Assembly: GCF_012641265.1 (NCBI RefSeq) | Contig: NZ_JABAHZ010000008.1 | Span: 1 to 64,000, forward strand | Source: Chitinophaga eiseniae | GTDB lineage: Bacteria; Bacteroidota; Bacteroidia; Chitinophagales; Chitinophagaceae | Reading direction: 5' to 3' | Length of the DNA stretch: 64,000 nucleotides | Shown: in pieces, positions 34,021 through 43,167 of the stretch | Position numbering within the stretch: position 1 is the first letter of the stretch | How the letters are laid out: each line of letters starts with the position of its first letter | Notes under the pieces: model-generated | Told to the model about the DNA's origin: nothing | Database searches by the model: none | What the model saw: the letters and a program-made list of their open reading frames with translations, nothing else | Translations under genes and position numbers: made by a program

Positions 34021-35273
34021 GTATTAGTTATTTGCGGCGATGATATCACCGATTCAAACAAATGATAATATTGTTCGGCGACTACCGGCATACTGAAATG
34101 CTGTTCGGTATGTACCCTGGCCGCCTGTCCAAACTGCCGGCAGGTAGCCGGATCACGCAGCAGCGCCAGGGTTCTGGCGGCAAACTGTTCATGCTCACCT
34201 GGCGGTATCACATAGCCCGTACGGCCATCAATCACTATTTCCCGGCAACCGCCTACGTCAAAGGTGATACAGGCCGTTTCACAGCTGCCGGCTTCTATCA
34301 GTACATTGGGCAGGTTGTCGGCCTTTGTCGGGTAAAAGAAGATATCGCTGGCACTATAGCACTGCATCATTTTGACAGTATCCTTCACATAACCGGTATA
34401 TACACATTGGAGATGCTTGAAAGTACCGGGCAAACGGTCATTTCCTATCATCAGCAGATATACCGGGCTGTCCAGCTGGTCATCCAGCAGGTGCAGGATT
34501 TTAAGCAGCTCCGCTCCTCCTTTAAACTCACTGGCAAATAAACGTTCGGATACGAAGGTGATCACCGGCGCATCGGCAGGGAGTCCCAGCAATTGCCGGG
34601 AAGCGGCCCTTTCCTGCGGCCGGAAATAGGCCGTATCAATCGGATTGGGAATATGATATAAAGGCTTTTCCCGGGTCAGCGGGCTTTCCCGCGTCATGTC
34701 GTACAGCCAGCGGGAGGGCGAAACGATGTGCAGGTTGCTGGCTGCATACAGCCGTTGTTTCCGTTTAATCAGGTAATTACCATTGGGTAATCCCATATAA
34801 GGTGCATGCCTGTGCTCATTCTTTCCCGCCTTGCCTGTCTTCCAGGACGTATCGCCGAAGCTATGGGCGGCGCTCCCGGTGAGCGCCCACATATCATGCA
34901 GCGTCCATACTACCGGTGCTATGGCTGACAAACGGGGCAGTATCGATGCATCAAAATAGCCCCCGTGAATATTATGCAAGCTGATAACATCTGGCTTAAA
35001 GGCTGCGGTATACCCCAGGATAGCCGGGGTAGAAAAAGGGAAGTATAAATATTGCAGGCCTACACGGTTGGTCAGTACATTAATGCCCCGTTCTATCACA
35101 TTACGCACCGTTCCCGGGCGCGTTACCGTTACCTTCGAAGATGAAGTGCGATGAGTCCCTACCAGGAAGTGATTATCGGTATGATAATATTCTTCCAGGC
35201 CGGTGGCGATGCGTTGTGCTGCAATGGCCGCCCCGCCGCTGTTTTCATATTTATTGATAAAAAGTACTTTCAC
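34017..35273 (-). CDS. Family 4 glycosyltransferase
   Basis: 418 residues, GT-B fold. The N-terminal half begins MKVLFINKYENSGGAAIAAQ with the glycine-rich loop and has VISLHNIHGGYFDASILP. The C-terminal donor domain has the FYPTKADNLPNVLIEAGSCE segment containing a variant of the EX7E motif. The start resembles WcaC-like exopolysaccharide transferases. It lies 3 bases from the deacetylase gene and overlaps the following GT2 gene by four bases, so the cluster is transcribed as one unit. Confidence 0.88.
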   Translation of the reverse strand: MKVLFINKYENSGGAAIAAQRIATGLEEYYHTDNHFLVGTHRTSSSKVTVTRPGTVRNVIERGINVLTNRVGLQYLYFPFSTPAILGYTAAFKPDVISLHNIHGGYFDASILPRLSAIAPVVWTLHDMWALTGSAAHSFGDTSWKTGKAGKNEHRHAPYMGLPNGNYLIKRKQRLYAASNLHIVSPSRWLYDMTRESPLTREKPLYHIPNPIDTAYFRPQERAASRQLLGLPADAPVITFVSERLFASEFKGGAELLKILHLLDDQLDSPVYLLMIGNDRLPGTFKHLQCVYTGYVKDTVKMMQCYSASDIFFYPTKADNLPNVLIEAGSCETACITFDVGGCREIVIDGRTGYVIPPGEHEQFAARTLALLRDPATCRQFGQAARVHTEQHFSMPVVAEQYYHLFESVISSPQITNT

Positions 35274-35276
35274 GGG

Positions 35277-36275
35277 CTAGTATTTAAAGAACTGTCGCAT
35301 ATGTGCCTGGAATACCTCCAATGGCCAATCCCTCACTAATATACGGGGCAGTGCATAAGGATTACTCCAGCTATGTACCTGTCCGTGGTAGTTGGCGGTT
35401 ACCAGCTGTAATCCCAGTGCCTTACAGGCTTTAATGCTATCTGCATTATAATAGCGTTTGGTGCCCAGGAACTTGCGGCCGCCGAAAGGATAGGAAAAGT
35501 GTACCTGGGGTGTGCCCAGCACGCCTTCCAGTATTTCTTTAGACATGCCTATTTCTGTGTATTGTTCTTCGTAGCTAAGCATGCCCACTGCGGGATGCCG
35601 GTGGGTATGGCAGCCGATGGTGGCATAGTCCGCGCTGCCCATGGCTTTCACTTCTTCCCAGGTCATTAACCGGTGTGAAGGGCGGCCGGCAGCCGATTTA
35701 CCCGACCAGTCATATAGCTGTTGCATAACGGCTTCTATGACGGCAGGTTTACAAAAACGTAGTACCTGTTGCAGTGCATAGTACGTTTCGCGTATAGCCG
35801 TGAGCGTGCCGGTATTATATTCCCATTTCTTTCCGTCAATATCTACCGTTAACGTCAGCGGTAGCTGATCGGTGGTCAATAAGATACGCTCCAGGTCATC
35901 CCACCATAATTCAAGGCTGGTATTGATTTTAGAGGTGGTGATATAGAACAGTGCCGGCACCTGCTCCTGTTGCAGTAAGGGCAGGGCTTCGTGGTAGTTG
36001 TCGGCATACCCGTCGTCGAAGGTGACAAACACCGAGCGCTCAGGGAATGCTTTTTTATTTTTTACGTGATAGAGAAACTGATCTGCGTCCAGTACGTTGT
36101 AATCTGCTGCCAGGTGCGCCAGTTGTGCCCGGAAGTTGGCTGGGGTCACCGCCAGCTCCTGTGGGTCCCGCTCCAGGGTAGTGACCCGGTGGTATAACAG
36201 GATGACAGCCGGGCGTTGCACTTTGTTGGCTACATAGTGTGCGACAGCAAATATTTTTTGGCTCAGGTTTCCCAT
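35277..36275 (-). CDS. Polysaccharide deacetylase (NodB/CE4 type)
   Basis: 332 residues. The catalytic motif 1 FVTFDDGYADNY (about 81-92) has the Asp pair, and motif 2 is GCHTHRHPAVG (about 219-229) with the metal histidines. FSYPFGGRKF corresponds to a later motif. There is no signal peptide, so it may act in the cytoplasm or on lipid-linked sugars. It removes N- or O-acetyl groups from a glycan. Within the cluster it follows a methyltransferase gene after 23 bases. Confidence 0.87.
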   Translation of the reverse strand: MGNLSQKIFAVAHYVANKVQRPAVILLYHRVTTLERDPQELAVTPANFRAQLAHLAADYNVLDADQFLYHVKNKKAFPERSVFVTFDDGYADNYHEALPLLQQEQVPALFYITTSKINTSLELWWDDLERILLTTDQLPLTLTVDIDGKKWEYNTGTLTAIRETYYALQQVLRFCKPAVIEAVMQQLYDWSGKSAAGRPSHRLMTWEEVKAMGSADYATIGCHTHRHPAVGMLSYEEQYTEIGMSKEILEGVLGTPQVHFSYPFGGRKFLGTKRYYNADSIKACKALGLQLVTANYHGQVHSWSNPYALPRILVRDWPLEVFQAHMRQFFKY

Positions 36276-36298
36276 CGGTGATATAACTTTTATCGTGT

Positions 36299-36991
36299 TT
36301 ACGCCTTCCTCGCTCTCACGGCAATGATAATAGGATATACGGGGTCCTGGTAGTCCAGTTCTTCCCGGGTGAGTTCTTCTGCCGCCAGGCCCTGTAAAAT
36401 AGCTGTACAGGTGAGTACGTTACCATAGGCAGTGACTTCCACATTGTCTTTTCCAAAAATTTCTCCAAATACCTTTTCGGCCGACTGGGTGGTAAACCGC
36501 CAGTAGTCCCCCCAGCGGGCGGCGTCGTAAGCCGATACCTGGGTAGCGCCACCTAAAGTAGCCAGCAATACCCCACCTGGTTTCAGCAGGTGCCAGGCGC
36601 CGGCAATGGCTGTTTTAAAATCGTAGATAAAGTTGAATGTCTGGGTGCAGATGAAGCAATCTATCTGGTTGGCAGGCAATGACGCTGTATTGGTGAGATC
36701 TCCCACAATGGTAACATTCGCCCCCGGCTGTACATGCAGCACTTCAAAACTGGTGACCTGGCTGCCAAATTGTTTGGAATAACTGCTTTCCGCTATCTCC
36801 AGTACATGACCGTGAATATCGGCGCGGTGGGCTTCCAGGAAAGCGGCAATATAGTGACGGTCTACCGGGGTGCCCCGATCGAATCCAAATTTGGTAGACA
36901 TCGGCTGCAATCTTCTTAAATTATCCCACTGTACCGGCGACACTACGTCCCGCCTCAATTTCCTGAATATATTCCGAACTGTTTTAAGCAT
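36299..36991 (-). CDS. Class I SAM-dependent methyltransferase
   Basis: 230 residues. A Rossmann-type core is seen around HVLEIAESSYSKQFG, VTIVGDLTNTASL, IDCFICTQTFNFIYD and the post-core LLKPGGVLLATLGG. The first strand carries E-I-A-E-S in place of the usual GxGxG, as in several glycan methyltransferases. Placed among glycosyltransferases, it probably methylates a sugar. It overlaps the upstream glycosyltransferase gene by eight bases. Confidence 0.8.
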   Translation of the reverse strand: MLKTVRNIFRKLRRDVVSPVQWDNLRRLQPMSTKFGFDRGTPVDRHYIAAFLEAHRADIHGHVLEIAESSYSKQFGSQVTSFEVLHVQPGANVTIVGDLTNTASLPANQIDCFICTQTFNFIYDFKTAIAGAWHLLKPGGVLLATLGGATQVSAYDAARWGDYWRFTTQSAEKVFGEIFGKDNVEVTAYGNVLTCTAILQGLAAEELTREELDYQDPVYPIIIAVRARKA

Positions 36992-37922
36992 GCCCCGTTA
37001 TTTTTTTCCAGTATTTTTTAAGTCTGTTCTTAATCTTCGCGGAAATGGTCATACCCGCATGATATCTCAGGAAGCGGGCAAACACTTTTTCCATCGCAAG
37101 GTTATTTTCTACCGGGATATCCGTTACCGGGATATCATCCTGGTATATCTCCGTATATAACCAGTCTTCTTCTTTATAATGATGCGTAGCGGAGGCCACA
37201 TTGCCATCGTGCCGTACCAGCGATTTTACCGGGTAAAGCGTCAGCATATCATGCAGGTAGGCGGCGCCTCTCCAGCGGATAGCCCAGGAACTTACTTTTC
37301 CATGCTTATGCTGGTGCAACATCCGGAAAAAAGGATAAGCACCCCAAAAGTCAAAAGGCTGTTTCAATCCTTTTTCCCTGATGCCGGCAATCACCTTGTC
37401 GGTATCTCTTTCAAATTTATCCCAGGCCCTGGACCAGGTTCCCCAGCCTAAACTTCCCGGATCATGCACCAGGAAAGTACTATGGGGGTAGTTGGCCGGC
37501 ATGTCAAACGGGTACAGGTACCCATGTACTGCCAGCAGCCTTTCGTCTTTTTCGTACTTGGTCAACGCATCGTTCATGTATTTCAGGAAACTGGGCGATA
37601 CGGTGAGGTCGTCTTCCAGTACAATGATCTTACCATGTTTGGCAATTACCTCAGATACCCCATCAATCACAGCGGTGGCCAGTCCTTTGTTCTTTTCGGC
37701 TTCGTATACCACTACTTTACCGCACCAGGGCTGGCTATGCACAATATCCCTCACTTCCTGTATCAGCTGCCGTTGTTCGGCACTGGCACCGGCTTTGGGC
37801 CCATCGCAATAAACATACAGTGTACTCTCCGCCGCTTCTTTATTCTGCTGAAGGTGCTGCAGGGTATTCCGTGTGAGTGCTGGCCGGTTGTAGACAAATA
37901 ATACGATGGGAGCAAATTCCAT
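36984..37922 (-). CDS. Glycosyltransferase (GNT-I/GT2-like, first gene of the cluster)
   Basis: 312 residues, GT-A fold. It starts PIVLFVYNRPALTRNTLQHL, with KNKGLATAVIDGVSEVIAKH and the metal site IIVLEDDLTVSPSFL. DPGSLGWGTWSRAWDKFERD is typical of bacterial GNT-I-like transferases in O-antigen and exopolysaccharide loci. It is the first of five tightly packed genes, and the promoter must lie in the short gap 37923-38011. The donor and acceptor are unknown. Confidence 0.82.
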   Translation of the reverse strand: MEFAPIVLFVYNRPALTRNTLQHLQQNKEAAESTLYVYCDGPKAGASAEQRQLIQEVRDIVHSQPWCGKVVVYEAEKNKGLATAVIDGVSEVIAKHGKIIVLEDDLTVSPSFLKYMNDALTKYEKDERLLAVHGYLYPFDMPANYPHSTFLVHDPGSLGWGTWSRAWDKFERDTDKVIAGIREKGLKQPFDFWGAYPFFRMLHQHKHGKVSSWAIRWRGAAYLHDMLTLYPVKSLVRHDGNVASATHHYKEEDWLYTEIYQDDIPVTDIPVENNLAMEKVFARFLRYHAGMTISAKIKNRLKKYWKKITGHA

Positions 37923-38011
37923 AATGCCAAAGGTACTGCACAGGGCAGCAGATTAAGTTTAAACGGTAAAAATCGTATAAAATTAACAATAAAACAAATG
38001 TGTTGAAGTGG

Positions 38012-38683
38012 CTACAGTCGTCCGCCGCCAGCAAAATACTTCTTCCAGTAAGGTTCTTTCAAATCGCTGATCATCACGCCATTGCTGGTAGAAGCATGTA
38101 CAAATTTGTCGTTCTCCAGGTAGATCCCTACGTGAGAAATGCGTTTATGGTGGATTTTGAAGAATACCAGGTCTCCTTCATGCAGGTCATGTGCCGGCAA
38201 TCGTTTTACCTGTGTAAAAAGATTGGTGGAATTACCGGTCAGCCCCATTTGAAAGACGGTATTCATCAGGGTATTTACAAAGCCGGAGCAGTCAATACCA
38301 TCTTTTGTTTTCCCGCCCAAACGGTAGGGAGTGCCCCACCATTCTTCGATAAAATTGTACAATTTGTAATTCAGCACATCTTCCACCGGCACATCGAGCA
38401 TCTGTGCATATTTGAATTGCCAGCTCTGTGCATTTTCCAGGTTGGCGCTGCCCCTGGTAATGTTTTTGCTGATGCTGATATCCCTGTTGTTGTAGTTATT
38501 GGTGTTGCGTGTATGGCGATTGGTAGCAATGCCGTCTATAAACTCAACACGGCGGTTATTATTGGTAGAAGCGGGTGTGGTAGTGGTTTTCCTGGTGGTA
38601 CTCTTTTTTAGTGAAGCGCAGGAGGTAAGTGACAATGCACAAATCGATACCTTCACAATAAGATGTCCCTTTACTCTGATCAT
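38012..38683 (-). CDS. NlpC/P60 (C40) peptidase lipoprotein
   Basis: 223 residues. The N-terminus ends in the lipobox LTSC with Cys22, so it is a lipoprotein. A Thr/Asn-rich linker follows, then the NlpC/P60 domain from about 108 with catalytic Cys132 in DGIDCSGF, His184 in SHVGIYLE and a later His196. These enzymes cut peptidoglycan stem peptides. It is divergent from dnaE and convergent with no gene; its product probably works at the outer or inner membrane surface. Confidence 0.88.
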   Translation of the reverse strand: MIRVKGHLIVKVSICALSLTSCASLKKSTTRKTTTTPASTNNNRRVEFIDGIATNRHTRNTNNYNNRDISISKNITRGSANLENAQSWQFKYAQMLDVPVEDVLNYKLYNFIEEWWGTPYRLGGKTKDGIDCSGFVNTLMNTVFQMGLTGNSTNLFTQVKRLPAHDLHEGDLVFFKIHHKRISHVGIYLENDKFVHASTSNGVMISDLKEPYWKKYFAGGGRL

Positions 38684-38732
38684 AAGCTCTGGCTAAATTT
38701 TCGCTAAAATGCAAAGAAAGCCTTTTTTCCCG

Positions 38733-38740
38733 TATTTTTG
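38733..38740 (+). promoter_or_regulatory. -7 promoter box for dnaE
   Basis: TATTTTTG, an exact TAnnTTTG match, lies 24 bases before the ATG at 38765 in the divergent gap with the NlpC/P60 gene. Confidence 0.55.
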
Positions 38741-38764
38741 TCGCTTGACGAAAAAGACTAGCAG

Positions 38765-41700
38765 ATGATTTTTTCCCACTTACACGTTCATACCCAATTC
38801 TCATTACTGGATGGTGCCGCAGATATCAAGTCACTGTATAAAAAGGCCATGGCTTCCAATCAGCCGGCATTGGCCATTACAGACCACGGTAATATGTTTG
38901 GCGCATTTCAGTTTGTGGCAGAAGCATATAACAATAAGTTAAACCCGGCCGATCCCAAAGATAAAAGACTGAAAGTAAAACCGATTGTAGGATGCGAATT
39001 TTATGTGGTAGACAACCGCCATAAACGCGCTTTTACAAGAGAGGAAAAAGATATACGTTATCACCAGGTATTGCTGGCCAAAGATGATGAAGGTTATCGT
39101 AACCTGATCAAGCTTTGCTCACTGGGCTATATGGAAGGGCTATACGGTAAATATCCCCGTATCGATAAGGAGCTGATATTGCAGTACCACAAAGGGCTTA
39201 TTGCCACTACCTGCTGCCTGGGCGCCTCTGTTCCCAAAACCATTATGCGTCATGGCGAAGAGGCCGGTGAAAAAGAATTCCGCTGGTGGCTGGATATTTT
39301 TGGAGATGATTTCTATGTGGAAATGCAACGCCACGGTATTCCGGAACAGGAACAGGTAAACGCTGTATTGTTGCGCTTTGCAGAGAAGTACAATGTAAAA
39401 ATCATTGCCTCCAACGACTCCCACTACGTAGACCAGGCCGATGCCAACGCACATGACATCCTGCTTTGTATCAACACCGGTGAGAAGAAAAGCACCCCTA
39501 CCAACAAAGAATTTTCGGATGACGAATCAGCGGTAAAGAACCGTCGCTTTGCTTTCTATAACGACCAGTTCTATTTCAAGACCACGGAAGAAATGACGAA
39601 GCTGTTTCATGATCTTCCGCAGGCCATTGACAATACCAACGAAATCGTGGACAAAGTGCAGCTGCTGGATCTCAAAAGAGATATCCTGCTACCCAACTTC
39701 CCTATCCCCAAAGAATTTATTACCCAGGACCAGTACCTGCGCCACATTACCTATGAGGGCGCCCGCAGCCGGTACATGGAAATGACCGCCGATATTGAAG
39801 AACGTATCAACTTTGAGCTGCAGGTAATCGAAAACATGGGTTTTGCCGGTTACTTCCTCATCGTAGCCGACTTCATCAAGGCCGGGCGCGAACTGGGCGT
39901 ATTCATAGGCCCGGGACGTGGTTCCGCCGCTGGTTCGGCAGTAGCCTACTGTATCGGTATCACCAATATTGATCCCATCAAATACAATCTGCTGTTTGAG
40001 CGTTTCCTCAACCCGGAACGTAAGAGCATGCCCGATATTGATACGGACTTCGATGATGAAGGCCGTCAGAAAGTAATTGACTACGTAGTACAGAAATATG
40101 GCCGCAACCAGGTAGCGCAAATCATTACCTACGGTACTATGGCGGCTAAAATGAGTATCAAGGACGTTGCCCGCGTAATGGACCTCCCTCTCGTAGATTC
40201 CAATACCCTGGCTAAGCTGGTACCCGATAAACCCGGCATACAGCTGGATCGTATCTTCAACGCGCCGCTGGAAGGGGAAAAAAGCCTGGCCGACAAGGAA
40301 GGCCTGGCCGGGGAAGATATTGAAAACGTGAAAAAGCTCCGGGAGCTGATCAAAGGGGAGGATTTACAGGGAGAAGTGCTCCGCGAAGCCTGTGTACTGG
40401 AAGGATCGGTGCGAAATACCGGTATCCATGCGGCAGGTATCATCATTGCGCCGCAGGACCTGTACGACCTGATCCCGGTGTCTACCGCGAAAGACTCCGA
40501 TCTCCTCGTTACCCAGTTTGAAGGTAGTATCATTGAATCGGCCGGCGTAATCAAGATGGACTTCCTGGGGCTGAAAACCCTTACCATCATCAAGGGCGCC
40601 CTGGAAATGATCCGCCAAAACCATGGTATCAGCATCGAAATTGATGACATCCCGCTGGACGACGCCAAAACCTACGAACTGTACCAGAAAGGCGAAACCA
40701 ACGCCACGTTCCAGTTCGAGTCGCCCGGCATGCAGAAATATCTCCGTGAGCTGAAGCCCGATAGGTTCGACGACCTCATCGCCATGAACGCCTTGTACCG
40801 CCCGGGACCACTGGAGTATATCCCTTCCTTTATCCGCCGTAAACATGGCCTCGAGCCCGTACAATACGATATCGCGGAAATGGAGGAATACCTGAGCGAT
40901 ACCTACGGTATCACGGTATACCAGGAGCAGGTGATGTTGCTGAGCCAGAAGCTGGCTAACTTCTCCAAAGGCGACGCGGACGTACTCCGTAAAGCCATGG
41001 GTAAAAAGCAGATTGCCGTACTGAATAAGATGAAGGCGCAATTTATGGAAGGGTGCGCTAAAAATGGCCACGATCCAAAGGTCTGCGAAAAAGTATGGAC
41101 CGACTGGGAAGCGTTCGCCTCCTATGCGTTCAACAAATCGCACTCCACCTGCTATGCCTTTGTAGCCTACCAGACGGCTTACCTGAAAGCCCACTACCCT
41201 TCCGAATATATGGCTGCCGTACTCAACTGTGCCAGCAATATTGAAAAGATCACCTTCTTCATGGAAGAATCCAAACGCATGGGCATCGACGTATTGCCGC
41301 CCGACGTGAACGAGTCTTTCAAAGGCTTTGCCGTAAACAAACAGGGACAGGTGCGTTTCGGTTTGGGCGGCCTGAAAGGCGTAGGTGAAGCGGCTATCGA
41401 AAACCTGCTGGAAGAGCGTAAAAAAGAGGGTCCGTTTAAAAATATATTCGACTTCATCAAACGCGTGAACCAACGCGCAGTCAATAAAAAATCACTGGAA
41501 GCCCTGGTGATGTCCGGCGCTTTCGACAGCTTCCCGGAACTACATCGTGCCCAGTATTTTCACAAACCAGATGGCGACAACCTTAACGGCCTCGACAAAA
41601 TCGTGAAATTCGGTCAACAGGTGACTGCCGGCTCTTCCAACATAGGCAGCCTCTTTGGCGCCGATGAGCTCCCGGATGTAGAACCACCTAAAATTCCGAA

Positions 41701-42406
41701 CTGCGATGCCTGGCCGCTGATCATGAAGCTGAACAACGAACGGGATATCACCGGTATCTATATTTCCGGTCACCCGCTGGACGATTACCGCTTTGAACTG
41801 AAACACTACCATATGAATACCGTACAGGAACTGGTAGAATATCAAACGGAGATTGCACAGCCAGGGGGCACAGGCGGGCGCTCCCGGGAACGTAATTTCC
41901 GCCTGGCAGTATATATCACCAGCGCCCAGGAAAGGATTTCCCGTAATAACCGCCAGTTTGGGGTAATGACCATTGAGGATTATACCGGCAAATTCGAGTT
42001 CGCCCTCTGGAGTGAAGACTTTATCCGTTTTGCTCCGTACCTCAAGCCGGGACTCTGCCTGTTTATCAATGGCGGCTTTAAATCCAAGCGTTTCAATGAT
42101 AATGAATATGAGTTCAAGGTAAGCAGCATACAACTGTTGCAGGAAGTGAAAAAAACGCATACCAAACAGGTATACCTGAATACGATGCCCAAACTCCTCA
42201 GCAGGCCTACTGTCGACTTCCTCGTGGACAATGTGAACCGCTTCCCGGGCAATAGCGTACTACATGTGCACCTCACGGACCGTGACGATAACACACATGC
42301 CAAGCTGCATACCTTTAACCGGAATATAGAGATGAATGATGAATTGGCAGTGTTCCTGAATAAACAACCGGATATTGACGTGTATATTGAAATTATCAAT
42401 AAATAG
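38765..42406 (+). CDS. dnaE: DNA polymerase III subunit alpha
   Basis: 1213 residues. The PHP domain starts at once (FSHLHVHTQFSLLDGAADIK). The palm carries GPGRGSAAGSAVAYCIGI and the catalytic Asp pair in MPDIDTDF (about 420-427), with the third Asp further on in the VIKMDFLGLKT region. A helix-hairpin-helix segment lies near 880 and an OB fold near 1040-1110. The length is normal for DnaE1 in Bacteroidota and no intein is seen. This is the replicative polymerase, and the gene stands alone with its own promoter and terminator. Confidence 0.96.
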   Translation: MIFSHLHVHTQFSLLDGAADIKSLYKKAMASNQPALAITDHGNMFGAFQFVAEAYNNKLNPADPKDKRLKVKPIVGCEFYVVDNRHKRAFTREEKDIRYHQVLLAKDDEGYRNLIKLCSLGYMEGLYGKYPRIDKELILQYHKGLIATTCCLGASVPKTIMRHGEEAGEKEFRWWLDIFGDDFYVEMQRHGIPEQEQVNAVLLRFAEKYNVKIIASNDSHYVDQADANAHDILLCINTGEKKSTPTNKEFSDDESAVKNRRFAFYNDQFYFKTTEEMTKLFHDLPQAIDNTNEIVDKVQLLDLKRDILLPNFPIPKEFITQDQYLRHITYEGARSRYMEMTADIEERINFELQVIENMGFAGYFLIVADFIKAGRELGVFIGPGRGSAAGSAVAYCIGITNIDPIKYNLLFERFLNPERKSMPDIDTDFDDEGRQKVIDYVVQKYGRNQVAQIITYGTMAAKMSIKDVARVMDLPLVDSNTLAKLVPDKPGIQLDRIFNAPLEGEKSLADKEGLAGEDIENVKKLRELIKGEDLQGEVLREACVLEGSVRNTGIHAAGIIIAPQDLYDLIPVSTAKDSDLLVTQFEGSIIESAGVIKMDFLGLKTLTIIKGALEMIRQNHGISIEIDDIPLDDAKTYELYQKGETNATFQFESPGMQKYLRELKPDRFDDLIAMNALYRPGPLEYIPSFIRRKHGLEPVQYDIAEMEEYLSDTYGITVYQEQVMLLSQKLANFSKGDADVLRKAMGKKQIAVLNKMKAQFMEGCAKNGHDPKVCEKVWTDWEAFASYAFNKSHSTCYAFVAYQTAYLKAHYPSEYMAAVLNCASNIEKITFFMEESKRMGIDVLPPDVNESFKGFAVNKQGQVRFGLGGLKGVGEAAIENLLEERKKEGPFKNIFDFIKRVNQRAVNKKSLEALVMSGAFDSFPELHRAQYFHKPDGDNLNGLDKIVKFGQQVTAGSSNIGSLFGADELPDVEPPKIPNCDAWPLIMKLNNERDITGIYISGHPLDDYRFELKHYHMNTVQELVEYQTEIAQPGGTGGRSRERNFRLAVYITSAQERISRNNRQFGVMTIEDYTGKFEFALWSEDFIRFAPYLKPGLCLFINGGFKSKRFNDNEYEFKVSSIQLLQEVKKTHTKQVYLNTMPKLLSRPTVDFLVDNVNRFPGNSVLHVHLTDRDDNTHAKLHTFNRNIEMNDELAVFLNKQPDIDVYIEIINK

Positions 42407-42434
42407 GTAGTATTAAGAATTGCTATTTATAATA

Positions 42435-42466
42435 AACGCGGCAGGAGGCTCTCCTGCCGCGTTTTG
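42435..42466 (+). terminator. Terminator of dnaE
   Basis: AACGCGGCAGGAG pairs with CTCCTGCCGCGTT around GCT, then TTGT. It lies 28 bases past the stop. Confidence 0.8.
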
Positions 42467-42802
42467 TCTGTTATCGCTCGTCGTAATCGCCCATTTTAAT
42501 GAGGTAAAATATACCCTTTATACCATCTGGCGCTGAATTTATTATACGTTAAACCGGGAAATAAGAACTTTCCCTGTTTTCTTTTGATAATTGGCCAAAA
42601 TATTTTCTCTACATAAAAAACCTGTTTTATCTTTAATTAAGAAGAATACGCCACAATAAGTATCTCTATTTTACGTTTGCTGGCAACGTTCGTAGAGAGT
42701 AACTAACCGAATACTTTAAACTACTCCTCGATACCGTCCGATAGTTGTATCATTCCTATCGCATATTTTAACCACCTCCTCGTGACTACACTTTTAATGG
42801 CG

Positions 42803-42851
42803 GGTTGTATTACCTCATAACCAGCACATGGCGTTCTAAAGGATATGCATC
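42803..42851 (+). repeat. 49-base direct repeat, copy 1
   Basis: Starts GGTTGTATTACCT, contains TAACC and GCACAT and ends ATATGCATC. Copy 2 begins exactly 90 bases later. About 38 of 49 positions agree by eye, with the ends best conserved. Confidence 0.65.
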
Positions 42852-42892
42852 TCCCCATCTTGTCCATTCATGTAAAATCCAGTTTAGAATTA

Positions 42893-42941
42893 GGTTGTAT
42901 TACCTATTAACCGCAGCACATTGATTCTATAATTATGCATC
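42893..42941 (+). repeat. 49-base direct repeat, copy 2
   Basis: Starts GGTTGTATTACCT, contains TTAACC and GCACAT and ends TTATGCATC. The copy's first bases form TAGGT/ACCTA with six bases between, so each copy could carry a small dyad. It lies 227 bases before the first gene of the operon. Confidence 0.65.
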
Positions 42942-43167
42942 ACCAGATGATGCTATGACCCTTCATTGTCTACGGCAATAAGTAATCCCTCCTTTTCCGG
43001 TAAAAAACTTACATCATATTTTCTTCCAGCATGGTTGCATGACCAATAAGTTGGCGATTTACTGAACTATAGTTATTCGACTCGATGACAGGATGCCTTC
43101 AGGCGTCCAGGTAACAGCTGTTTGCGCTTCTCAATCATTTTATCAATTACCTATCAAAACAAAAGTC

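Larger units (their letters stand above)
42467..43167. other. Long regulatory gap upstream of the secreted fibre-like operon
   Basis: 701 bases, AT-rich, no credible gene. It contains two copies of a 49-base direct repeat (see next entries) and a small hairpin GGATGCCTTCAGGCGTCC at 43091-43108. The promoter of the 43168-48496 operon should lie here; no exact TAnnTTTG box was found close to the start. Confidence 0.5.

Noticed and set aside
40364..41473. Long antisense open frame within dnaE
   Set aside because: It is a shadow of the dnaE codon pattern; dnaE is unmistakable on the plus strand and the antisense product has no recognisable features.
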